Origin: Bog-756 sp036511155 | Lineage (GTDB): Bacteria > Actinomycetota > Acidimicrobiia > Acidimicrobiales > RAAP-2 | Length of the DNA: 30,764 nt | Direction: 5' to 3' | NCBI GenBank assembly: GCA_036511155.1 | Contig: DATCCR010000042.1 | Span: 1 to 30,764, forward strand | Shown here: in pieces, positions 9,612-17,679 of the stretch | Position numbering within the stretch: the stretch's first letter is position 1 | Layout: every line of letters begins with the position of its first letter | The notes under the pieces: generated by a model | Told to the model about the DNA's origin: nothing | Databases searched by the model: none | Seen by the model: the letters and a program-made list of their open reading frames with translations, nothing else | Translations under genes and position numbers: made by a program

Positions 9612-10339
9612 CTGGGTCCCCGGGCGGGCACGGCTACCGCAATCTCCACGAACCGTTGCAGGAGGCGCCGGGCGGTGGCCTCGACCGCGGCCACGTCGGC
9701 GGCGGACAGGGTCACCCCGTCGGGCAGGAAGGGTCGCCAGCCGTCGGCGAGGTCCGCGTCGACCTCGACGTGGAATTGGAGCCCGTAGGCACGGGACCCG
9801 ACCCGGAAGGCCTGGTGGGGGTAGCGACGGGTGGCGGCCAGGTGCACGGCACCGTCGGGGAGGGTGAAGGTGTCCTGGTGCCAGTGGACACAGGGCACGG
9901 TCGTGCCCGACAGACCGTTGTACTCAGGCCCGAACACGGGGTCGAGCCGACCGGCAGCGGTGAGCTCCACCCGACCGGGTCCGATCTCTTCCTCACGTCC
10001 GGTCGTGACTTCGCCGCCGAGGGCGGCAGCCAGCTGCTGGGACCCGAGGCACACGCCGAGTACCGGCAGGTGGTGGGAGACGGCGTCGCGGATCAGGTCC
10101 CGCTCCGGAGTAAGCCAGACGTGGTCGTCGTCGTCGTTGACCCCCATGGGGCCACCCATGACCACCAGGCCGCCGACGTCGTCGACCGCCGGCAGGGGCT
10201 CACCCAGGTCGAGCCGGACCGTGGCGACGTCGATGCCGGCGGCGGCGAGCACTCGGGCGATCGAGCCGGGGCCCTCGTGGGCCACGTGCTGGAGGACCGC
10301 CCAGGGGCGTCCCGCCGATCGGGGCGGGGCAGGGTCCAC
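9608..10339 (-). CDS. Class I glutamine amidotransferase (stand-alone GATase)
   Basis: A 243-residue protein with the GATase1 triad: nucleophile Cys97 in VLGVCLGSQQLAAALGG, and His190 and Glu192 in LQFHVEVDAD. GGPMGVNDDDDHVWLTPE matches the oxyanion-side motif of the stand-alone GMP-synthase-like amidotransferases. Such proteins hydrolyse glutamine, or act as gamma-glutamyl hydrolases or transferases; the acceptor is unknown. Residues 13-36 (WAVLQHVAHEGPGSIARVL) form the usual first strand and helix. The frame is open well upstream, but the GTG at 10339 overlaps the TAG of the deacetylase gene by one base (TAGTG) and homology begins just after it, so this start is chosen. It is the middle gene of a coupled LmbE / GATase / PAQR set. 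Confidence 0.88.
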   Translation of the reverse strand: MDPAPPRSAGRPWAVLQHVAHEGPGSIARVLAAAGIDVATVRLDLGEPLPAVDDVGGLVVMGGPMGVNDDDDHVWLTPERDLIRDAVSHHLPVLGVCLGSQQLAAALGGEVTTGREEEIGPGRVELTAAGRLDPVFGPEYNGLSGTTVPCVHWHQDTFTLPDGAVHLAATRRYPHQAFRVGSRAYGLQFHVEVDADLADGWRPFLPDGVTLSAADVAAVEATARRLLQRFVEIAVAVPARGPR

Positions 10340-11085
10340 TAGGCGGTGTTCACCACATGGAAGGCCTCGGCCAGGCGACCGTCGGGGAGGCCGGCGGCCA
10401 GTGCGGTGCCGCCCATCCAGTTCCGCAGTAACGCGTCGAGGTGCTCGCCCTCGCCGACCTGGCTCCGGTGGGACTTGAGTGCGTTGAGCTTCTGCTCGTA
10501 CACGTCGGTGGCGTCCACGACGCGATTGGCCCGCTCGGTCGCCATGATCCACATCTCGGGCACGGTGTGCTCCTCGAGGCCCTCCGCAAGTAGCTCGGGG
10601 AAGGCGAACGGATTGCGGGCATCGGGGTAGACGGCGCAGGCCGCCGCCTCGGCCGTGGCCAGGTGGTCCGGGTGGCTGGCGTAGATGCGCTCCCAGTTCC
10701 GCTCGGGCGACTGGCAGACCACCCGGTCGGGACGGACCAGCCGGATGACCCGGGAGATGGCGGCCCGCAGCTCGAGGTCGGCGACCACCCGCCCGTCGGG
10801 GAACCCCAGGAACGTCACGTCGGTGACCCCGACGGCCCGGGCGGCCTCCAACTGCTCCTCGCGCCGGATGGCGGCCATCTCGGGCCGGCTGATGGAGTGG
10901 TCGGAGCCGCCGGCGTCGCCGTCGGTGGCGATGCAGTAGGCGACCTCGATGCCCCTCGCCGTCCACGTGGCCACCGACCCGGCGGCGGCGAAGTCGACGT
11001 CGTCGGGGTGGGCGGTGACGATCAGGATCCGCTCGACGTCGTTCGACCCGTCGTCGATGATCATGGGCTCGGCTCGGTCGGGCAC
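10339..11085 (-). CDS. LmbE/PIG-L family N-acetylglucosaminyl deacetylase-like protein
   Basis: A 248-residue zinc hydrolase of the family that includes mycothiol enzymes MshB and Mca. Zinc-site residues are in TAHPDDVD (His26, Asp29) and SHPDHLATAE (His138, His141); TDGDAGGSDHS and RREEQLEAARAVGV are further family motifs. The substrate could be a mycothiol precursor or conjugate, or another N-acylated sugar; sequence alone does not decide. The GTG at 11085 is chosen because GAGGAG lies six bases upstream; an in-frame ATG eight codons in is weaker. It is 79 bases downstream of the helicase and one base overlaps the amidotransferase start. Confidence 0.88.
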   Translation of the reverse strand: MPDRAEPMIIDDGSNDVERILIVTAHPDDVDFAAAGSVATWTARGIEVAYCIATDGDAGGSDHSISRPEMAAIRREEQLEAARAVGVTDVTFLGFPDGRVVADLELRAAISRVIRLVRPDRVVCQSPERNWERIYASHPDHLATAEAAACAVYPDARNPFAFPELLAEGLEEHTVPEMWIMATERANRVVDATDVYEQKLNALKSHRSQVGEGEHLDALLRNWMGGTALAAGLPDGRLAEAFHVVNTA

Positions 11086-11164
11086 GCGGCGCTCCTCGGT
11101 GAGGTCGGGGACGATGGCCCGGCGGACCGGGGTGGCAGCGGGACCCGCCCCGGGGCAGGTGGGC

Positions 11165-12412
11165 TCAGGACTTCTCGGGCGTCCAGGCGACCAGGTCGGT
11201 CAACCGGGGATCGTTGGAGAACATCTCCACGATGGGCATGCGGAGTCCGATTCGGGTCTGGATCCGCTCGATCTCCAGGATCTGGTTCCACTGGACGAGC
11301 GACACGACGAGACCAGCCGAGCCGGCCCGTGCGGTGCGGCCCGAGCGGTGCAGGTAGGCCTTGTGGTCCTCCGGCGGGTCGAAGTGGATGACCACGTCGA
11401 CGGCGTCGATGTGCAGGCCGCGGGCGGCCACATCGGTGGCCACCAGCACGTGGAGCTTGCCCTCGGTGAAGTCCTTGAGCGTGCGCTCGCGCTGGGCCTG
11501 GCGGAGGTCGCCGTGGATGGCGCCGGCCTTGACGCCCTCTTTGCCCAGCTGCTCGACGAGCCGGTCGCAGCCGTGCTTGGTGCGGACGAACACGAGGACC
11601 TTGTCGGCGCTGCGGCAGATGGCGGCGCAGACCTTCACCCGGTCCATCTGGTGGACCTCGATGAACCGGTGCTCCATGGCCTCGACCGTGTTGGTCGGCG
11701 AGGCAACCTCGTGGAGGACGGGATCGGTCATGTAGCGGCTGACGAGGCGGTCGACGGCCCCGTCGAGGGTGGCCGAGAACAGCAGGGTCTGGTGGTCGCG
11801 CTCGAGGCGGCGCAGCACCCACTCGACCTGGGGCATGAAGCCCATGTCGGCCATGCGGTCGGCCTCGTCGAGCACCAGGGTCTCGAGGTCGGCCACCGAC
11901 AGCTCGCCGCGGTCGCCGAGGTCGATGAGGCGCCCGGGGGTGGCGATGATCACGTCGACGCCCTTGCGGAGCTTCTTGATCTGGCGCTCGATGTCGGCGC
12001 CGCCGTAGACGGCGACGGTCTGGAGGCCGGCGGCCTCGGCCAACGGCTCGAACACCTCGCTCACCTGGACGGCGAGTTCACGGGTCGGGACGAGCACGAG
12101 CGCCTTCGGGCGGCCCGGCTCGGTGGACGGCGAGGCCATCGTGCGCTGCAGGAGCGGAACGCCGAAGGCCAGTGTCTTTCCGGAACCGGTCTTGGCCTTG
12201 CCGCAGACGTCCCGGCCGGCCAGAGCGTCCTCGACGGTCATGGCCTGGATGGCGAAGGGGGCATGGATGCCCTGCACCTCGAGGGCGGCCACGATGGCCG
12301 GGTCCACGCCGAGTTCGGCGAAGGACTTCTGTTTGTCGGGTGCGAGTGCGTCAGGATCGGTCCCGAGGCCGGTCTCGACGGCGCGATCCGGAGAATCGGT
12401 GATGGTGGTCAT
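11165..12412 (-). CDS. DEAD-box ATP-dependent RNA helicase
   Basis: A 415-residue RNA helicase core with almost no C-terminal extension. Motifs in order: Q motif (FAELGV ... FAIQ, Gln56), I AKTGSGKT (73-80), Ia PTRELA, ATPGR, II DEAD (182-185), III SAT (213-215), then VLVATDVAARGLHID and HRSGRTARAG in the second RecA domain. It probably unwinds structured RNA in ribosome assembly, decay or cold adaptation. Several in-frame starts exist: GTG 12568, ATG 12442 and ATG 12412; the last is preferred because a GAGAGAG stretch lies upstream and the earlier residues look non-conserved, but ATG 12442 is not excluded. The leader back to ThiC is about 260 bases, and long leaders are common in regulated helicase genes. 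Confidence 0.94.
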   Translation of the reverse strand: MTTITDSPDRAVETGLGTDPDALAPDKQKSFAELGVDPAIVAALEVQGIHAPFAIQAMTVEDALAGRDVCGKAKTGSGKTLAFGVPLLQRTMASPSTEPGRPKALVLVPTRELAVQVSEVFEPLAEAAGLQTVAVYGGADIERQIKKLRKGVDVIIATPGRLIDLGDRGELSVADLETLVLDEADRMADMGFMPQVEWVLRRLERDHQTLLFSATLDGAVDRLVSRYMTDPVLHEVASPTNTVEAMEHRFIEVHQMDRVKVCAAICRSADKVLVFVRTKHGCDRLVEQLGKEGVKAGAIHGDLRQAQRERTLKDFTEGKLHVLVATDVAARGLHIDAVDVVIHFDPPEDHKAYLHRSGRTARAGSAGLVVSLVQWNQILEIERIQTRIGLRMPIVEMFSNDPRLTDLVAWTPEKS

Positions 12413-12675
12413 GGGGTTCAGAAGCTCTCTCTCATCGTTCATCGACGGCCGAGGCCGACCGTCAGCACCGTGCGAGTCACGGCTGCGTACGGGCCCGCCT
12501 CGGGTCATTGTCCGAGCCGATGCGGAAGGCCAGGAGAACGGGATGAGGAAGACCCCGGTGGTGGGCACTCACCCGACCACGACCCCCAGTGTACCCGGCA
12601 ACCCCCAGTTCAGCGGGTCAACGGACCGATGAGCAGGGACGACGGACCTTCGAGGGAGCCCCTTGGCCCGTCCGG
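12413..12675. other. Intergenic region upstream of the helicase gene
   Basis: The 263 bases lie between two minus-strand genes. Reading in the minus direction, TACACT (12593-12588) could be a -10 element giving a leader of about 170 bases, but the nearest TTGACC is 22 bases away, too far for a normal -35. No gene or clear terminator is seen. Confidence 0.4.
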
Positions 12676-14454
<1,779 letters not shown>

Positions 14455-14625
14455 GGTGGTCCCTTCGAACGGATCGCTGCGCGAGTCTCCCACGACGACG
14501 GCCCGGGTTCATCCGGACTGTGCCATCGTTGGGGTCTAGCGACCATTCAAGCGGCCCCCGCACCCGGTCCGATCGGCCCGGGTGCCCCGACGGGGCCGGG
14601 CCCGACGCACAGACAAGGAACCACC

Positions 14626-15090
14626 ATGGGAAAGCTCGCCGCCGGAGACAAGGCCCCCGACTTCACCCTGCCCGACCAGGACGGCAAGCCGGTTTCCCTC
14701 GAGGACTTCGCCGGGCAGCAGGTCGTCGTCTACTTCTACCCGAGGGACGACACGCCGGGCTGCACCAAGGAGGCCTGCCAGTTCAACGACAACCTCACGG
14801 CATTCACGAAGGCGAACGTGCCGGTCCTCGGGATCTCGGCGGACACGGCGGCCAAGCACCAGAAGTTCCGGGAGAAGTACGGGTTGAGGTTCCCGCTCCT
14901 GACCGATGCCGACCACGTGGTGGGTGAGGCGTTCGGTGCCTGGGGAGAGAAGACCATGTACGGCAAGAAGGTGATCGGCGTCATCCGCTCGACGTTCCTC
15001 ATCGCCGCCGACGGCACCATCGCCCGTCCCTGGTACCACGTGAAGGCCGACGGCCACGCCGCCAAGGTCCTGGAGGAGCTCCAGGGCTGA
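14626..15090 (+). CDS. bcp: Thioredoxin-dependent peroxiredoxin, BCP/PrxQ family
   Basis: A 154-residue thiol peroxidase with canonical BCP motifs: KAPDFTLPDQDG, then VVYFYPRDDTPGCT with peroxidatic Cys46 and resolving Cys51, and later FPLLTDADHVVGEAFGAWGEK and RSTFLIAADGTI. It reduces hydroperoxides in the cytoplasm. ATG 14626 is preceded by AAGGAA at five bases. It is divergent from thiC and converges with the YdeI gene with only nine bases between stop codons; its own stop codon lies in the loop of a hairpin. Confidence 0.96.
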   Translation: MGKLAAGDKAPDFTLPDQDGKPVSLEDFAGQQVVVYFYPRDDTPGCTKEACQFNDNLTAFTKANVPVLGISADTAAKHQKFREKYGLRFPLLTDADHVVGEAFGAWGEKTMYGKKVIGVIRSTFLIAADGTIARPWYHVKADGHAAKVLEELQG

Positions 15091-15098
15091 GGCCCTGG
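15081..15098. terminator. Hairpin shared by two convergent stop codons
   Basis: CCAGGGC, loop TGAG, GCCCTGG: a perfect seven-bp stem. The loop contains the TGA of the peroxiredoxin gene, and the stop of the facing gene begins two bases beyond the stem. No T-run. It is probably a bidirectional terminator or 3'-end stabiliser. Confidence 0.5.
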
Positions 15099-15099
15099 C

Positions 15100-15552
15100 T
15101 CAGACCCGCTTCTTGCCCTCGGTGAGGGCGGCCACCGCCTTGCCGATCCTCCGCTGGCGGGTCTCCGGAGTCTTGGCCCCGGCGATCGGCGTGACGAACG
15201 CTCTGCGCTGACCAGGGGCCAGCCCGTCGAAGAACGCCCGGACGGTCGGCAGTGCGGCGAGCGCTGCCGCCAAGTCGTCCGGCACCGCCACCTCGCGGGG
15301 GCCGGTCTCGAGGACGACGGTGACGTCGACGACGTCGCCGGCGGCGACGCCGGCCAGCGCACGACGCTCGGCACTCACCGGGATCTTGTACTGCCCGCCC
15401 ATCGAGCCGACGGTGGTGGCGAACGTGGCGCCGTTCACGGTCACCAGGACCGATGGACGCTTCCCGCCACCCAGTCCCAGGATCACCTCGTCCGGCACGG
15501 TGATGCCCGTCGCCGTCCTGCCTGCCTGCTCCAACTCGGCCCGGAACTCCAT
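15100..15552 (-). CDS. YdeI / DUF1905-type protein
   Basis: A 150-residue soluble protein with two recognisable parts. The N-terminal 90 residues (MEFRAELEQAGRTATGITVP, then VLVTVNGATFATTVGSMGG and GDVVDVTVVLETGPREVAVP) match the DUF1905 beta-barrel. The C-terminus (FFDGLAPGQRRAFVTPIAGAKTPETRQRRIGKAVAALTEGKK) matches the YdeI/OmpD-associated helical domain, whose family has been linked to stress and bacteriocin resistance; the biochemical role is unknown. Upstream of ATG 15552 there is no ribosome binding site, and TGCCAT six bases before the start is a poor -10 match. It is 49 bases downstream of the Fpg/Nei gene. Confidence 0.88.
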   Translation of the reverse strand: MEFRAELEQAGRTATGITVPDEVILGLGGGKRPSVLVTVNGATFATTVGSMGGQYKIPVSAERRALAGVAAGDVVDVTVVLETGPREVAVPDDLAAALAALPTVRAFFDGLAPGQRRAFVTPIAGAKTPETRQRRIGKAVAALTEGKKRV

Positions 15553-15601
15553 GCGGCGATGGCATCCGGGACGGCTCCCGTCACCCCGATCGTCGAGGGC
15601 C

Positions 15602-16384
15602 CTACCCCTGGTGGGCGGGGCACCACCACGACGTCCGACCGCCCACCGCGGCTCGCTCCAGGGGGCTCCCGTCCTTGGGGCAGATCCCGCCCGGGTGGCG
15701 CTCGTCCATGAGGTCGCCGAGGTGAGAACCGCCCCGCTCGGTCAGGTCGGACAGCGTCCGGTCCAGGTGCCGGTGCAGGCGGCGGACCTCGACCGGCGTG
15801 AGCGAGGCGGCCGACCGCAGAGGCGACAGGCCGGCCCGCCACAGGACCTCGTCGGCGATCAGGTTGCCGATGCCCGCCACCCGGGACTGGTCGAGCAGCC
15901 GGGCCTTCAGCGGGGCTGCCGACCCGGCCAGGGCCCGGCCCAGGCCCGCCGCACCCAGTGACGCGGCGTCCGGTCCGAGATGGGAGACGTCGGGGTCGAG
16001 GGTCACTCCACCGAGCCGTCGGGGGTCGTGGACCACCATGCGGCCGCCGTCGGCGAAGGTGACCCACCATCGGTCCCACGCCGGGTCGTAGCGGGTCGAG
16101 GAGTAGAGGAGGCGGCCCACCGCGTCGTCGCCGTCGACCAGCAGCGTGCCGGTCATCCCGAAGCGCACCCCGACCACCGGCCCGTCGTCGACATCGAGCA
16201 GGAGGAGTTTGCCGATCCGCCGCGCCCCGGTGAACCGCCGGCCCTCCAGGGCCGAGGCCAGGAGGGGGCCCGAGACCGACCCTTTGACGAACCAGGGATC
16301 GGGCGAGTCGACCGAGGCCACCTTCCGGCCCAGCGCCCCCTCGGCCAGGGTCCGGTAGCGCTCCACTTCGACCAGTTCGGGCAC
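15602..16384 (-). CDS. Fpg/Nei-family DNA glycosylase
   Basis: A 260-residue base-excision repair glycosylase/AP lyase. After removal of the initiator Met the chain starts PELVEVE, keeping the catalytic Pro and Glu (Fpg has PELPEVE). RRIGKLLLLDVD carries the conserved beta-loop Lys, and the helix-two-turn-helix is LLDQSRVAGIGNLIADEVLW. The C-terminal finger differs from the usual four-cysteine form: ICPKDGSPLER ... VGGRTSWWCPAHQG gives Cys-x2-Asp-x16-Cys-x2-His, with the DNA-contacting Arg retained. The damage specificity (8-oxoguanine or oxidised pyrimidines) is not decided by sequence. The GTG start at 16384 is fixed by the need for an N-terminal Pro; TACCCT lies six bases upstream with no Shine-Dalgarno. 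Confidence 0.92.
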   Translation of the reverse strand: MPELVEVERYRTLAEGALGRKVASVDSPDPWFVKGSVSGPLLASALEGRRFTGARRIGKLLLLDVDDGPVVGVRFGMTGTLLVDGDDAVGRLLYSSTRYDPAWDRWWVTFADGGRMVVHDPRRLGGVTLDPDVSHLGPDAASLGAAGLGRALAGSAAPLKARLLDQSRVAGIGNLIADEVLWRAGLSPLRSAASLTPVEVRRLHRHLDRTLSDLTERGGSHLGDLMDERHPGGICPKDGSPLERAAVGGRTSWWCPAHQG

Positions 16385-16390
16385 GACGCG

Positions 16391-16396
16391 AGGGTA
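16391..16396 (-). promoter_or_regulatory. Candidate -10 element for the Fpg/Nei gene
   Basis: TACCCT on the minus strand, six bases before the GTG start. It faces the similar element at 16443-16448 in a 71-base divergent intergenic region. Confidence 0.45.
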
Positions 16397-16442
16397 CCCA
16401 CATGGGCACCGGCCGGGTCCCGACGGCTCCGGGGGCGGACGG

Positions 16443-16448
16443 TAGGGT
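16443..16448 (+). promoter_or_regulatory. Candidate -10 element for the F420 oxidoreductase gene
   Basis: TAGGGT, seven bases before the ATG at 16456, with CCGACG at 16420-16425 as a weak -35. AGGGTG could also serve as a ribosome binding site, so leaderless initiation is not certain. Confidence 0.4.
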
Positions 16449-16455
16449 GTCCCAC

Positions 16456-17580
16456 ATGCCGCCCGAGAAGCCGCACTGGACAGAACTGCTCACCGAGGTC
16501 GTGACGTCCGGCCTGTGCACCGGTTGCGCGGCGTGTGTGGTGGCCTGCCCCTACGACGTCCTCTCCTACGACGACACCGGTGGCCGCTACAAGCCCTTCC
16601 ACATCGATGCCGAGGGCGGGCCCGACAGCTGCACCCATGGGGTCAAGGGCTGCACCATGTGCACCCGGGCGTGCCCCCGCTTCCGCCTGTGGGAGACCGA
16701 GATCGACACCCATCTCCACGGCCGCGAGCGGACCGCGGAGGAGGTGGCGGGTATCTCCTCGGACATCCTGCTGGTCCGGGCCACCGACCCCGAGGTGCAC
16801 ACGGCCGGCCAGGACGGCGGCCTGGTGTCGGCCATGCTGATCTGGGCGCTCGAGCACGACGTCATCGACGCCGCCCTGGTGTCCGACCTCGAGGGCGACG
16901 GCTCCACCTGGAAGGCCAAGCCGACCATGGCCGTCAACCGGGAGCAGGTCCTGGCCGCCGCCGGGTCCCGCTACACGTACTCGGCCAACACCCTGGCCTA
17001 CCCGCTGGCCATCGAGGCCGGCGCCGAGCGCATCGCCCTGGTGGGCATGGGTTGCCAGGCCTCGGCCCCGCCCGTCATGCGGGCCCGCAAGGCCGGCAAG
17101 ATCGCCCGGCGCCTGTCGCTGACCATCGGGCTGCTGTGCTCCAAGACGTTCGACGACGCCATCTTTCCGGAGTTGTTCGAGGCCAAGTACGGGATCGCCC
17201 GGGCCGACATCGCCAAGATGAACATCAAGGGCGTCTTCCAGGTCTGGACCAAGGACGGCGGGTTCCACGAGATCCCGCTCAAGGAGGCCCACGCCTGGAC
17301 CCGTGAGGGCTGCACCACGTGCCCCGACTTCGCGGCCGAGCACGCCGACATCTCGACGGGGGGCATCGGGGCCTTCAACGACTGGACCCTCACCATCGTG
17401 CGCACCGACAAGGGCCGGGAGCTCCTGCAGGGCATGATCGACGACGGGGCGGTCGAGACCCGCCCGGGCGACGACGACCCGGGGGCCATCGCCCTCCTCC
17501 ACCGATTGGCCAAGGTGAGCCGCCGGCGCTGGCCGGAGACGGCCGTCCCCATGCCTCGCCGCATGCCGGCCACAACCTGA
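16456..17580 (+). CDS. Coenzyme F420 hydrogenase/dehydrogenase beta subunit-like protein (FrhB family)
   Basis: A 374-residue iron-sulfur flavoprotein-like oxidoreductase. Two ferredoxin-type clusters can be placed near the N-terminus: Cys21, Cys24, Cys27 and Cys31 (CTGCAACVVACP), and Cys66, Cys69 and Cys73 (CTMCTRACP), possibly with Cys59. The remainder follows FrhB N- and C-domains: HTAGQDGGLVSAMLIWAL, AAGSRYTYSANT, ALVGMGCQASA, GLLCSKTFDD and CTTCPDFAAEHADISTGG. FrhB proteins move electrons between F420H2 and iron-sulfur or flavin partners. No hydrogenase subunit or other partner is adjacent, so it is an orphan here. ATG 16456 begins the conserved protein; the frame is open 54 bases further. 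Confidence 0.9.
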   Translation: MPPEKPHWTELLTEVVTSGLCTGCAACVVACPYDVLSYDDTGGRYKPFHIDAEGGPDSCTHGVKGCTMCTRACPRFRLWETEIDTHLHGRERTAEEVAGISSDILLVRATDPEVHTAGQDGGLVSAMLIWALEHDVIDAALVSDLEGDGSTWKAKPTMAVNREQVLAAAGSRYTYSANTLAYPLAIEAGAERIALVGMGCQASAPPVMRARKAGKIARRLSLTIGLLCSKTFDDAIFPELFEAKYGIARADIAKMNIKGVFQVWTKDGGFHEIPLKEAHAWTREGCTTCPDFAAEHADISTGGIGAFNDWTLTIVRTDKGRELLQGMIDDGAVETRPGDDDPGAIALLHRLAKVSRRRWPETAVPMPRRMPATT

Positions 17581-17667
17581 CCGACCTCCGGTCCCGACGT
17601 CGCAGAGGGGCGGCTCGAGTCCGCCTTTAGGGTCCAATTGCCCCTGACCCACGGGCAGGCCCGGACG

Positions 17668-17673
17668 TAGGGT
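17668..17673 (+). promoter_or_regulatory. Candidate -10 element for the MMPL gene
   Basis: TAGGGT lies six bases before the TTG at 17680. CTGACC at 17644-17649 with an 18-base spacer is a fair -35. GGTGGA in the same stretch could instead act as a ribosome binding site. Confidence 0.45.
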
Positions 17674-17679
17674 GGACAC

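Noticed and set aside
12588..12621. TTGACC and TACACT as helicase promoter
   Set aside because: The 22-base spacing is too long for a standard promoter; kept only as a note.
14455..14625. TPP riboswitch before thiC
   Set aside because: The two conserved TPP boxes were not found, although CGAAGGGA before the start resembles the 3' end of the motif.
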